Assembly: GCF_004006015.1 (NCBI RefSeq)
Contig: NZ_CP034766.1
Span: forward strand, 2,513,001-2,577,000
DNA: 64,000 nucleotides
Source: Rhodococcus sp. X156
Lineage (GTDB): Bacteria; Actinomycetota; Actinomycetes; Mycobacteriales; Mycobacteriaceae
Reading direction: 5' to 3'
The position numbers were made by a program, and so were the translations under genes. The notes beneath the pieces are model-generated. The model was given only the letters and a program-made list of their open reading frames with translations. It had not been told where the DNA came from and did no database searches. Shown here piece by piece: positions 18,842-27,650 of the stretch (its first letter is position 1; each line of letters begins with the position of its first letter).

Positions 18842-20517
18842 CGCAGCACCGCCTGCCGGTAGGCCTGCTGGTGGACGAGCTCGGGGTGGGTGCCGGTGGC
18901 GACCACCCGGCCCCCGCGCACGTGCAGCACCCGGTCGGCCTGGCTGAGCAGGGCCGGGCTGCTGGTGAGCACCACGGTGGTCCGCCCGGCGCGCACCGCC
19001 CGCAGCGCCTGCCCGATGCGCAGCTCGGTGACGGCGTCCACCGCGGTGGTGGGGTCGTGCAGCACCAGCACGTCGGCGTCGCCGGCCAGGGCGCGGGCCA
19101 GGCCCAGCCGCTGGCGCTGCCCGCCGGAGAGCGTGGTCCCGCCCACGGCCACCGGCTCGGCCAGGCCGAGCGGGGCGTGGTCCACCACGTCGTCGGCCGC
19201 CGAGGCGGTGAGCACCTCGCGCAGCTGCTCGGGGTCGAGGCGACCCAGCGGGTCGACGTTGGAGCCCAAGGTTCCCTCGAAGAGGTCGACGTGGTGGTCG
19301 GCGACCAGCAGCCGCCGCCGCACCGCCGTGGCGTCCAGGTCGGTCAGCCGCTGCCCGCCCAGGCACACGCTGCCGCGCTCGGGCACCGCCTCGCCGCGCA
19401 GCAGGGTCATCATGGCCACCGCGTCGGCGGGGTCCTCGGCCACCACGCCCACGATCTCGCCGGGCCGGGCCACCAGGCTCAGCGCCTGCAGCGGGCCGTG
19501 GTGCACCTCCTGCAGCTCGAGCGGGCCGTCGGCGTCGGGCTGGTCGCCGAACACCACCAGGTGCGGGCTCGCCAGCACGGCCACGATCCGACCGGCCGAG
19601 GCCTTCGACTTGGCGACCTGGGCGACCAGGTAGGCCAGCGTGCGCATCGGCTCGGCGATGAACTGGGCCAGCCCCACCACGGCGATCAGCTCGCCGACGC
19701 CCAGCTCGCCGTCCAGGGCCCGGGTACCGGCCAGCAGGGCCACCACGGCCAGGAAGATGCCGCTGAGCCCGGCGGTGACGCCGTAGAGCACGCCCTCCCA
19801 GCGGGCGGCGGAGACGGCGGCGCCCGCGGCCTCGCGGCTCTGCCGCTGGTAGCGGGCCAGCGCGGTGCCCTCGGCGCTGATGCCCTTGAGCGGGCGCAGC
19901 CCCTGCACCAGGTCGGTGGCCACGCCGATGGCCCGCCCGGACGCGGCCTGGCGCACCTCGCTGCGCCGGGCCAGGGCGGGGGCCAGCAGCTGGGTGCAGG
20001 CCAGCACCAGCGGGACCCCCACCAGCACCACCACCGCCAGGACCGGGTCGATGCTGGCCAGCACCACCGCGGTGACCACCAGCCCCAGCACCGCGGCCAC
20101 GGCGTAGGTCACCTGCTGCAGCACCCCGCTGGCCATGTCCGCGTCGGCGGTGGCGACGCTGAGCAGGTCGCCGGGCGGCTGCTCGGTGCGCGCGCCCCGG
20201 TCGTCGAGCACGTGCGCGGAGACCTCCGTGCGCAGGCGGTGCCCCTCAGTCTGCGTGGCCCGGAAGCCGATCCGCGAGCCCAGCCGGTAGGAGGTGCTGA
20301 GCACCCCGAAGTGCACACAGAGGACGGCACCCCACAGCAGGGCGCGGGACACGTCGCCGGTGGCCACAGCAGCGTCGATGACCACGCCGATGAGGACGGG
20401 GACGAAGACCTCGCAGACCTGCCACACCGCGATCAGGGCGACCGAGCCGGCGAGCGGGCGGCGGTTGCGGTGCACCGCGCGGCGGAGCAGGGCCCCGGCA
20501 GTGGCAGGAGGAGACAC
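18838..20517 (-). CDS. ABC transporter half-protein with degenerate ATP site
   Basis: 559 residues. The membrane domain (about 1-320) has six helices. In the ATPase, the Walker A position (about 352-370) reads GVVAEDPADAVAMM with no GxxGxGK(S/T), and Walker B reads VLVLHDPT, lacking the catalytic glutamate. The signature LSGGQRQR (about 464) is canonical. It therefore cannot hydrolyse ATP at its own site but can complete the partner site. GTG at 20517 lies 5 bases from an iron box with no Shine-Dalgarno, so a leaderless transcript is likely. Confidence 0.85.
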   Translation of the reverse strand: MSPPATAGALLRRAVHRNRRPLAGSVALIAVWQVCEVFVPVLIGVVIDAAVATGDVSRALLWGAVLCVHFGVLSTSYRLGSRIGFRATQTEGHRLRTEVSAHVLDDRGARTEQPPGDLLSVATADADMASGVLQQVTYAVAAVLGLVVTAVVLASIDPVLAVVVLVGVPLVLACTQLLAPALARRSEVRQAASGRAIGVATDLVQGLRPLKGISAEGTALARYQRQSREAAGAAVSAARWEGVLYGVTAGLSGIFLAVVALLAGTRALDGELGVGELIAVVGLAQFIAEPMRTLAYLVAQVAKSKASAGRIVAVLASPHLVVFGDQPDADGPLELQEVHHGPLQALSLVARPGEIVGVVAEDPADAVAMMTLLRGEAVPERGSVCLGGQRLTDLDATAVRRRLLVADHHVDLFEGTLGSNVDPLGRLDPEQLREVLTASAADDVVDHAPLGLAEPVAVGGTTLSGGQRQRLGLARALAGDADVLVLHDPTTAVDAVTELRIGQALRAVRAGRTTVVLTSSPALLSQADRVLHVRGGRVVATGTHPELVHQQAYRQAVLR

Positions 20518-20521
20518 CGCG

Positions 20522-20540
20522 TGAGGCTAGCCTAACGGCG
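20522..20540 (-). promoter_or_regulatory. putative IdeR/DtxR iron box of the ABC heterodimer operon
   Basis: Reads TGAGGCTAGCCTAACGGCG; the central AGGCTAGCCTAAC matches the consensus TTAGGTTAGSCTAACCTAA in 12-13 positions. It ends 5 bases before the GTG start at 20517, placing it over the likely promoter of a leaderless mRNA. Together with the box at 12939 it frames the whole iron gene block. Confidence 0.7.
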
Positions 20541-20670
20541 GCACGATCTCCGCTGGCCCCAGGCGTGTTCGCTCCGGTGCGCCGCGGTCGGCCGGGGTGG
20601 CGCAGGTGCACGGCGCCGCCGCTCGGCTCGTCGTACTCTCGGTGTGAGCCGCACCCGAGAGGAGCCGCTC

Positions 20671-21703
20671 GTGCGCGCAACCCTGATGTACGGCGCCGGC
20701 GACGTCCGCGTGGAGCACGTCCCCGACTCGTCGATCAAGGAACCCACCGACGCGGTGGTGCAGGTGGCGCACTCCTGCATCTGCGGCAGCGACCTGTGGC
20801 CCTACCGCTCGCTGCCCCGCACCGACCACGGCCGGCGCATGGGACACGAGTTCATCGGCGTGGTGGCCGACGTCGGCGCCGAGGTGCTGGAGCTGCGGCG
20901 CGGTGACCTGGTGGTCGCCCCGTTCATGTGGGCGGACAACACCTGCGACTTCTGCCGGGAGAACCTGCAGACCTCGTGCCGGCACGGCGGCAACTGGGGT
21001 CACCACCGCGACGGTGGGCAGGGCGAGGCGGTGCGCTGCCCGCAGGCCCAGGGCACCCTGGTGCGCCTGCCCGTGGCCGCCGACTCCGCGCTGATGCCGT
21101 CCCTGCTCACGCTGTCCGACGTGCTCTGCACCGGCCACCACGCGGCGGTCTCGGCCCGGGTGGGCCCGCGCACCCAGGTCACCGTCATCGGGGACGGCGC
21201 GGTCGGGCTGTGCGCGGTGCTCGCGGCCAGGCGCCTCGGCGCGGAGCGGATCATCCTGATGGGCCGCCACCCCGACCGCACCGCCCTGGGCCGCGAGCTC
21301 GGCGCGACCGACGTGGTGGCCGAGCGCGGCGAGGAGGGCGTGGCGCTGGTGCGGGAGCTGACCGGCGGCGACGGCACCCACGCGGTGCTGGAATGCGTGG
21401 GCACGGCGGAGTCGCTGGGGATGGCCCTGGACGCGGTGCGCGACGGCGGTGCCGTGGGGCGGGTGGGGGGCCGCGCAGTACACCGAGGTGCCGATGGGCT
21501 TTGGCACCATGGCCCGCAACATCACACTCTCCGGCGGCGTGGCCCCGGCCCGGGCCTACATCAACACCCTCATGCCCGACATCATCGAGGGCGCCATCGA
21601 CCCCGGCCGGGTCTTCGACGCACAGCTGCCGCTGGCGGAGATCGCCACGGGCTACGCGGCCATGGCCAACCGCGAGGCCCTCAAGGTCCGCGTCGTCCCC
21701 TGA
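20671..21703 (+). pseudogene. Zn-dependent alcohol dehydrogenase with a single-base frameshift
   Basis: GTG at 20671 follows GAGAGGAG. The MDR fold is clear: catalytic-zinc segment HSCICGSD, GHEFIGVV, structural-zinc cysteines in CDFCRENLQTSC, and the nucleotide-binding segment VIGDGAVGLCAV. At the G6 run 21465-21470 the frame is lost; removing one G restores GRVGAAQYTEVPMGFG and runs on to a normal C-terminus ending at 21703 (about 343 residues in all). Either a real recent pseudogene or a sequencing error. Both halves keep good codon usage, which favours a very recent event or an artefact. Confidence 0.8.
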
Positions 21704-21764
21704 CCAGTCTCACTGGGAGGCAGCGCCCGTCCCCTGGCCGGCGGCGGCCACTCATACTCAGCAC

Positions 21765-22445
21765 ATGACTGATCGACATACTGCCGATGCCGTCGCCGAC
21801 GTGCTCGCGGCCCGGTACAGCTGCCGCGGGTTCCTGCCGGAGGAGGTCCCCGAGGAGACCATGCGGACGATGTTCACCCGCGCCCAGCGCACGGCCTCGT
21901 GGTGCAACTCCCAGGCCTGGCAGGTGCACGTCTGCTCCGGGGAGCAGACCAGCCGCTTCGCCAAGGGCATCGCCGAGTGGGCTGCCACCCACCCGCAGCA
22001 GCCCGACCTGGAGCCGCCGGCGAGCTACGAGGGCGCCTACCTGGAGCGCCGCCGCAGCGCCGGGTTCGGGCTGTACCAGGCCATGGGCATCGGCCGGGAC
22101 GACCCGGAGGGCCGGATGCGCCAGGGCGCGGAGAACTTCCGGTTCTTTGGCGCCCCGCACGTGGCGGTGATCAGCAGCCCCCGCGCGCTCGGCACCTACG
22201 GCGCCGTGGACTGCGGCGGCTACGTCGCCACCCTGCTCACCGTGGCCCAGAGCCTCGGGGTGGCCACCATCGCCCAGGCCGCCATCGCGCTGTACTCCGA
22301 CTTCGTGCACGACTTCCTCGGCCTCGGTGACGACCGCTCGGTGGTGTGCGCAGTGTCGTTCGGCTACGCCGATCCTGCGCACCCGGCCAACTCCTTCCGC
22401 ACCGACCGCGCCGAGCTCGACCAGGCGGTCACCTTCCTGCGCTGA
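21765..22445 (+). CDS. nitroreductase-family FMN oxidoreductase
   Basis: 226 residues from ATG 21765. N-terminal RYSCRGF and RAQRTASWCNSQAW match the FMN-binding region of the nitroreductase family. The central region has FGAPHVAVISS and the C-terminal half DCGGYVATLLTVAQSLGVATIAQAA. Such flavoproteins reduce nitro groups, quinones or enones with NAD(P)H; the real substrate is unknown. It sits 61 bp after the broken dehydrogenase on the same strand. The last codons form half of an 18-bp inverted repeat terminator. Confidence 0.88.
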   Translation: MTDRHTADAVADVLAARYSCRGFLPEEVPEETMRTMFTRAQRTASWCNSQAWQVHVCSGEQTSRFAKGIAEWAATHPQQPDLEPPASYEGAYLERRRSAGFGLYQAMGIGRDDPEGRMRQGAENFRFFGAPHVAVISSPRALGTYGAVDCGGYVATLLTVAQSLGVATIAQAAIALYSDFVHDFLGLGDDRSVVCAVSFGYADPAHPANSFRTDRAELDQAVTFLR

Positions 22446-22473
22446 CGCCCGTGCGGCGCAGGAAGGTGACCGC
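22425..22473. terminator. bidirectional terminator hairpin overlapping the nitroreductase 3' end
   Basis: Perfect 18-bp arms (22425-22442 and 22456-22473, GCGGTCACCTTCCTGCGC and its complement) around a 13-base loop. The left arm is coding for the last five or six codons and the right arm is intergenic, between convergent genes. There is no U-tract, as is common in high-GC actinobacteria. Confidence 0.8.
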
Positions 22474-22482
22474 GGCGCCGAG

Positions 22483-24255
22483 TCAGATCCCCCGCTGCAC
22501 CACCGCCTGGGTGACCCGGTCGTCGATCGAGGAGACCGGGTTCTCCTTGCCCACCCACGAGTCGCCGCCGAAGTGCTTGGCGAAGATCTTCTCCGCCGTG
22601 CGGGTGGCGATGGCCTGCGTGGTCAGGGTGGGGTTGGGACCACCGAGGCTGTTCGCCAGGGCCGAGTTGTCGGTGATGTAGAGGCTCTTCACCCAGCGGG
22701 CCTCGGCGTCGGAGTCCAGCACGGAGTCCTGGTGGCTGATCCCCATGCGCATGCTCGACTGCACGTGCAGGATCAGCGGCGGCCAGTCGGAGCGGTGCAC
22801 CGACTTGGCCCCGGCGGCCCGCATCAGCTCGACGGCCGTCCGCGTGCAGTGCTCGCGGTTGCGCCGAGTGCGGGCCGAGCGGGCGCGGTGGTTGATGGTG
22901 AGTCGCGGGACCCAACCGCCGTCGTCCGGGGGCAGGAACCCGGGCACCGTCACCCGGTTGCCGGGCTCGACGTCGTCATCGGTGATCACCAGCGCCCACA
23001 GCGTGCGGTCGGCGTCGGAGAGGGTGTTGAGCAGGTCGTGGCCGACGAGCCGGCCCATCGTGTCTGCCCCGGCCGAGCCGACCACACCACCGGCCCGGCC
23101 GTAGCCGTGGATGCCGGAGTCGCTGTAGTTCGCCGAGTACGCCTGCAGCGCGGGCGGCAGCGCCACCTGCTCGATCCCCCCGTACCCGGGCAGGTCGACC
23201 CGGGCGTTGGACCCGGCTCCCCCGGTCTGGCCGGTGTACTCGTCGAACACCCCGGCCACGCCGTCCAGGTGGTGGTCGGTCAGGCCCCGGCCCACCCAGT
23301 CGTTGGGGTTGGGCAGTCCGGAGTTGAACCACAGCCGGGGCGACTCGAGGGCGCCTGCTGCCAGCACCACCACCTTCGCCTGCGCCTCGTGGAACACCCC
23401 GTCGGTGGTGCGGAACCGGACGCCGTGCGCGGTGCGCTGGCCCCAGACGTCGTGCGAGAGGATCTGGGTGACCATGGCGTCGGTCACCAGGGTGACCGGC
23501 TTGCCGGTCGGTGACCACGCGTCGGCGGTGAGCATCATCGGGACGTAGGAGTTGTCGGTCGAGCGCCGGGCCTTGAGGTTGCGTGGTGCCCCGAGCGGCA
23601 GGTAGCAGCCCTGGTAGCAGTGACCGCACATGGTGCACCCCTGCGCCTCGGGGTAGTGCAGCCGCGCGTCGTCGTCGGTGCGTCCCGCGGTGCCCCCGGG
23701 CTGCAGGATCGCGTTCTGCTGGGCGCGGTGGGACGGGCCGGTGGTGTCCAGGGTGGTCTGGTGCGGCAGCCCGATGGCGGCGGCGCCGCGCAGGAAGATC
23801 TCCTCCTTCGCGCCCATGGGTGCGGTCTGGACGGGGAGGGTGGCTTCCACCCACTCGTAGTAGCGGCGCAGCTCCTCGTACCCGAAGGGAAACAGGTGAG
23901 CAGTATCGTACATGTCGCGGTCGGCGCCGTCGTAGCCGAGGAACGCCCCAGGGGCCGCGCGGGGTGAGTTGCCGAAGAAGTGCAGCGTGGTGCCACCCAC
24001 TGCGGCCACCTGCCACACCCAGGAGTTCTGCGGGAGGTCCCGCAGCCAGGGTCCCTTGGACCGGTCGCCCGGGCCCTGTCGGAGGAACCCGGTGATGGGG
24101 TTGTTGGCGTCGTCCTCGAAGTGCGTCCACTCCTTCTCCGGGTCGGCGTAGCGCGGCCCGGCCTCGATCACCAGCACGTCGAGCCCGCGAGCGGCGAGCT
24201 CCTTGGCCACCACGGGGCCGCCGCCGCCGGAGCCGATGACGATCACGTCGGTCAT
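22483..24255 (-). CDS. GMC-family flavoprotein oxidoreductase with a four-cysteine motif
   Basis: 590 residues. N-terminal dinucleotide-binding GSGGGGPVVAKELAARG with EAG at the end of strand 2, GGTTLHFFG for flavin contact, and a C-terminal PTLTTQAIA flavin segment. Cys207, 210, 213 and 217 form CxxCxxCxxxC, a ferredoxin-like arrangement not needed in simple GMC oxidases and reminiscent of electron-transferring dehydrogenase subunits. It begins directly after the Tat-type small protein, so the pair may form a membrane- or exported sugar/alcohol/sterol dehydrogenase. No Tat signal of its own; it could be carried by its partner. Substrate unknown. Confidence 0.85.
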   Translation of the reverse strand: MTDVIVIGSGGGGPVVAKELAARGLDVLVIEAGPRYADPEKEWTHFEDDANNPITGFLRQGPGDRSKGPWLRDLPQNSWVWQVAAVGGTTLHFFGNSPRAAPGAFLGYDGADRDMYDTAHLFPFGYEELRRYYEWVEATLPVQTAPMGAKEEIFLRGAAAIGLPHQTTLDTTGPSHRAQQNAILQPGGTAGRTDDDARLHYPEAQGCTMCGHCYQGCYLPLGAPRNLKARRSTDNSYVPMMLTADAWSPTGKPVTLVTDAMVTQILSHDVWGQRTAHGVRFRTTDGVFHEAQAKVVVLAAGALESPRLWFNSGLPNPNDWVGRGLTDHHLDGVAGVFDEYTGQTGGAGSNARVDLPGYGGIEQVALPPALQAYSANYSDSGIHGYGRAGGVVGSAGADTMGRLVGHDLLNTLSDADRTLWALVITDDDVEPGNRVTVPGFLPPDDGGWVPRLTINHRARSARTRRNREHCTRTAVELMRAAGAKSVHRSDWPPLILHVQSSMRMGISHQDSVLDSDAEARWVKSLYITDNSALANSLGGPNPTLTTQAIATRTAEKIFAKHFGGDSWVGKENPVSSIDDRVTQAVVQRGI

Positions 24256-24256
24256 G

Positions 24257-24931
24257 TCAGTCCTCCACGCGGTCGACGCCGCGGTAGTAGCCGAGAAATT
24301 CGTTGCGACCGTTGCTCACGCCCCGGTACTTGGTCAGCTCCCACCCCACCGGACGGCCGGTGAGGACGCGGCGCTGGCGGTCGAACGCCGAGTGCTCCGA
24401 GAACGCCGCGAAGGCGGCCAGCGTGGGGATGGCGTTGATGGCGAACTCGATGGGCAGCCCCGGCAGCCGCGGGTCGGTGTCCAGCAGCTCGAACACGTGC
24501 GCCTTGGCCTGGTGGCTCAGGTTGGCGAAGGGCGCGGCGAACGGTCCGTGGATGGACTGGGGAAACGCCGTCACCGTGAACAGGTTGACCAGCGCGGCGA
24601 TGGCGATCGACCCGGTCTCCTCGATCCCGAGCAGCCCCTTGATCGGCTCGGGGATGGCCTCGTTGAAGGTCAGCTCGAGCGAGGCCGCCGTGCCCGGGGT
24701 GACCCCTCCGGGGCGATCGGTGGCCATGCCCTGGTGCTGGGAGTACCGGTCGTTGCCCGGCACCACGAACGCGAGAATGGCGTTGGTGGTGTCCCGCACT
24801 GCCGGCTCCAGCGGGTACGCGGCGGCCTCCGCGCCGGAGAAGATCCATCCCACGCTGGTCAGCGCCGCACCGGTCGCCGCCATTCCGGCGACGAATCGCC
24901 GTCGGCTCACCATTGCGTCTTGTGTTTCCAC
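24257..24931 (-). CDS. Tat-exported small partner of the GMC oxidoreductase
   Basis: About 224 residues from GTG 24931 with GGTGGAG just upstream; a longer start at 25003 adds an unlikely leader. The N-terminus carries a twin-arginine signal, SRRRFVAGMAATGAALTSVG. The mature protein is all-alpha by appearance with a conserved HVFELLDTDPRLPGLP segment. Role by analogy with gluconate/glucose dehydrogenase small subunits, which escort the flavoprotein through the Tat pathway. Only 1 base separates its stop from the GMC start codon. A specific name is not claimed. Confidence 0.65.
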   Translation of the reverse strand: METQDAMVSRRRFVAGMAATGAALTSVGWIFSGAEAAAYPLEPAVRDTTNAILAFVVPGNDRYSQHQGMATDRPGGVTPGTAASLELTFNEAIPEPIKGLLGIEETGSIAIAALVNLFTVTAFPQSIHGPFAAPFANLSHQAKAHVFELLDTDPRLPGLPIEFAINAIPTLAAFAAFSEHSAFDRQRRVLTGRPVGWELTKYRGVSNGRNEFLGYYRGVDRVED

Positions 24932-25123
24932 GCTCCACCCCCTGCGGTTCAAAACCCCTCGGTCGCCGAACAATACGAGAGATCGAACCGGCGCGCGGCA
25001 CAAAGGAGTATTTGTACCGATGCGGAAACGCAGCGCAGTTTTTTACTACGTAGAGTGCTTAATTGTCTCGGTCAGCGCTCACCATTGCGTGCCTAAAACA
25101 ATGGAAGAAGCAGTGGTGCTGGG

Positions 25124-25519
25124 CTAGCGCTGGAGGTCGTCGAGCCACTTCGGGTCCGGCCGCGGCGGGAGGTTGGCCACGGCGGCCTGCACCAGGGCCA
25201 CGCGGGCCCGCACCAGCACCCTGCGGCGCAGCCGGCCCACGTCCTCGGTGAACAAGCCCTCCACGGCGTCGGTCACCTGAGCGGTGGTCCACGACGGACG
25301 CGTGCCCACCGGCACGGGGACCTCGGGCAGCGCGGCAAGCACCGGCAGCAGCTGCTCCCCCAGCGACTCCAGCAGCTGGAAGCGCCGGTAGGGCTCGATC
25401 TCCTCCCACGCGGTGTCGACGTCGACCTTGCCGCGCCGGACGTCCTTGCGCTGGCTGGCCAGCACCGTCTTGGCGGCGCCGGTCAGGGCCGCGGTCAGCT
25501 CAGGCTGGGAGAGTTGCAC
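25124..25519 (-). CDS. small protein of unknown function
   Basis: 131 residues from GTG 25519. Mostly helical and charged, with VRRGKVDVDTAWEEIEPYRRFQLLESLG and a basic RLRRRVLVRARVALVQ segment near the end. I do not recognise the family. Codon usage is typical of the genome. It lies alone between the Tat-small/GMC unit and a strong terminator that follows the aldolase gene. About 190 bp of lower-GC sequence between this gene and the Tat protein (24932-25123) holds no gene I can see; it probably contains the GMC operon promoter. Confidence 0.55.
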   Translation of the reverse strand: MQLSQPELTAALTGAAKTVLASQRKDVRRGKVDVDTAWEEIEPYRRFQLLESLGEQLLPVLAALPEVPVPVGTRPSWTTAQVTDAVEGLFTEDVGRLRRRVLVRARVALVQAAVANLPPRPDPKWLDDLQR

Positions 25520-25582
25520 GCCCCCAGCATCCCCTGCCCGCCGTGCAGCGCGACGGGCAGGGGCGAGCCCGTCCACGACGCA

Positions 25583-25620
25583 CACCACGCCGCACCGAGA
25601 AGCTCCGGTGCGGCGTGGTG
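25583..25620 (-). terminator. terminator of the meta-cleavage operon
   Basis: Perfect 15-bp arms (25583-25597 and 25606-25620, CACCACGCCGCACCG and complement) with an 8-base loop, 19 bases after the stop of the aldolase gene. No U-tract follows. It separates the catabolic operon from the unknown gene downstream. Confidence 0.8.
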
Positions 25621-25638
25621 CGGGGTCGAGCGAGTGGG

Positions 25639-26697
25639 TCAGCTGGCCTGGGCGTCGCGCTCTGCGGAGAGGTTGAGCGCGATGTCCACGATCATGTCTT
25701 CCTGGCCGCCGACCAGCCGGCGCCGGCCGGCCTCCATCAGGATGGTGCGCACGTCGATGCCGTAGCGCTCCGACGCGGTCTCGGCGTGGCGCAGGAAGCT
25801 GGAGTACACCCCGGCGTAGCCCAGGGTCAGCGTCTCGCGGTCCACCCGCACCGGCCGGTCCTGCAGCGGACGGACGATGTCGTCGGCGGCGTCCTGCAGC
25901 GCGAAGACGTCGCAGCGGTGCTGGTAGCCGTAGATGTCGGCCACGGCGATGAACGCCTCGATGGGGCAGTTGCCCGCCCCGGCGCCGTGCCCGGCCAGCG
26001 AGGCGTCCACCCGGTAGACGCCGTTCTCCACGGCCACCACGGAGTTGGCCACCGACAGCGAGAGGTTCTCGTGCGCGTGGATGCCGATCTCGGTGCCGGC
26101 GTCGAGCACCTCGCGGTAGGCCTGCACGCGCTCCTCGACGCCCTTGAGGGTGAGCCGGCCACCGGAGTCGGTGACGTACACGCAGTGCGCGCCGTAGGAC
26201 TCCATCAGCTTGGCCTGCTTGGCCAGCTCCTCGGCGGGGGCCATGTGGCTCATCATCAGGAAGCCGGAGACGTCCATGCCCATCTCGCGGGCGGTGGCGA
26301 TGTGCTGCGCCGAGACGTCGGCCTCGGTGCAGTGGGTGGCCACCCGCACCGAGCGCACCCCCAGGCTGTAGGCGTGCTTGAGCTCCTCGATGGTGCCGAC
26401 GCCGGGCAGCAGCAGGGTGGTGAGCCGGGCCTTGTCGATCACCTCGGCAGCGGCCTCGATCCACTCCCAGTCGGTGTTGGACCCGGGGCCGTAGTTCACC
26501 GAGCCGCCGGCCAGGCCGTCGCCGTGGGCCACCTCGATGGCGTCCACGCCGGCCGCCTCGAGGGCGGAGACGATCCGCTTGACGTCGGAGGGCTTGATGC
26601 GGTGCCGCACGGCGTGCATGCCGTCGCGCAGGGTGACGTCCTGGACGAAGATCTCGGCGCCCGCGGGCTGGTCGGAGGTGCTCTGGTCGGCGCTCAT
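25639..26697 (-). CDS. 4-hydroxy-2-oxovalerate aldolase
   Basis: 352 residues of the HMG-CoA lyase-like aldolase family (DmpG/BphI/HsaF). N-terminal [13 protein letters not shown] places the catalytic Arg24, Asp25 and His28; metal-binding HAHENLS is also present, and the C-terminal communication domain is full length. It splits 4-hydroxy-2-oxoacids into pyruvate and an aldehyde, which is channelled to the acetaldehyde dehydrogenase encoded upstream. The ATG overlaps that gene's stop by 4 bases. Last gene of the operon. Confidence 0.95.
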   Translation of the reverse strand: MSADQSTSDQPAGAEIFVQDVTLRDGMHAVRHRIKPSDVKRIVSALEAAGVDAIEVAHGDGLAGGSVNYGPGSNTDWEWIEAAAEVIDKARLTTLLLPGVGTIEELKHAYSLGVRSVRVATHCTEADVSAQHIATAREMGMDVSGFLMMSHMAPAEELAKQAKLMESYGAHCVYVTDSGGRLTLKGVEERVQAYREVLDAGTEIGIHAHENLSLSVANSVVAVENGVYRVDASLAGHGAGAGNCPIEAFIAVADIYGYQHRCDVFALQDAADDIVRPLQDRPVRVDRETLTLGYAGVYSSFLRHAETASERYGIDVRTILMEAGRRRLVGGQEDMIVDIALNLSAERDAQAS

Positions 26698-27650
26698 CGA
26701 GCGGTCTCCTTCTTCTGCGCGATCCGCTCGGCGACCTGAACGCCGGCCGAGGTCATGATGTCGAGGTTGCCGGCGTAGGCCGGGAGGTAGTGCGCGGCGC
26801 CCTCGACCTCGAGGAACACCGACACCTGGTGGGTGGGCCGGTCGGTCTCACCCTCGGCGAGCAGCGTCTCCACCGGCTGGTCGGCCGGGATCTCCGAGAT
26901 CTGCACCTTCTGCTTGAGGCGGTAGCCGGGCACGTAGGCGGCGACGTCGCCGACCATCTTCTCGATGGAGGCGCGGATCTGCTCGTGCACCGACTCGTCC
27001 GGCGCGGAGACCAGGCAGAACACGGTGTCGCGCATGATCAGCGGCGGCTCGGCCGGGTTGAGGATGATGATCGCCTTGCCGCGCTTGGCCTTGCCGACCT
27101 TGACGATGGCGTGCGAGGTGGTCTCGGTGAACTCGTCGATGTTGGCGCGAGTGCCCGGACCGGCCGACTTGGACGCGATGGAGGCGACGATCTCGGCGTA
27201 CTCCACCGGGACCACGCGGGAGACGGCGGCGACGATCGGGATGGTCGCCTGCCCGCCGCAGGTCACCATGTTCACGTTCGGCTCGTCGATGTGCTCGTCG
27301 ATGTTGACCGCCGGCACCAGGAACGGGCCGATGGCCGCCGGGGTGAGGTCGATCATCCGCTTGCCCAGCGGACGCAGCTTGGCGTCGTTGGCGACGTGCG
27401 CCTTGGCCGAGGTGGCGTCGAAGACGATCTCGATCTCGTCGAAGTTGTCCATCGCCATGAGGCCGTCGACGCCCTCGTGGGTGGTGGGGACCTTCATCCG
27501 CTTGGCGCGGGCCAGGCCGTCGGAGTCGGGGTCGATGCCGACCATCGCGCCCATCTCCAGGTGCTGGGAGTGCCGCATCACCTTGATCATCAGGTCGGTG
27601 CCGATGTTGCCCGACCCGATGATGGCGACCTTGGTCTTCTTCTCGCTCAT
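26694..27650 (-). CDS. acylating acetaldehyde dehydrogenase
   Basis: 318 residues from ATG 27650. NAD-binding [11 protein letters not shown] at the N-terminus and catalytic Cys131 in VTCGGQAT, the same position as in the BphJ/DmpF family. It oxidises the aldehyde released by the aldolase to acyl-CoA using NAD+ and CoA, in a complex with a tunnel between the two enzymes. Start overlaps the hydratase stop and the stop overlaps the aldolase start, which fits stoichiometric production. Confidence 0.95.
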   Translation of the reverse strand: MSEKKTKVAIIGSGNIGTDLMIKVMRHSQHLEMGAMVGIDPDSDGLARAKRMKVPTTHEGVDGLMAMDNFDEIEIVFDATSAKAHVANDAKLRPLGKRMIDLTPAAIGPFLVPAVNIDEHIDEPNVNMVTCGGQATIPIVAAVSRVVPVEYAEIVASIASKSAGPGTRANIDEFTETTSHAIVKVGKAKRGKAIIILNPAEPPLIMRDTVFCLVSAPDESVHEQIRASIEKMVGDVAAYVPGYRLKQKVQISEIPADQPVETLLAEGETDRPTHQVSVFLEVEGAAHYLPAYAGNLDIMTSAGVQVAERIAQKKETAR

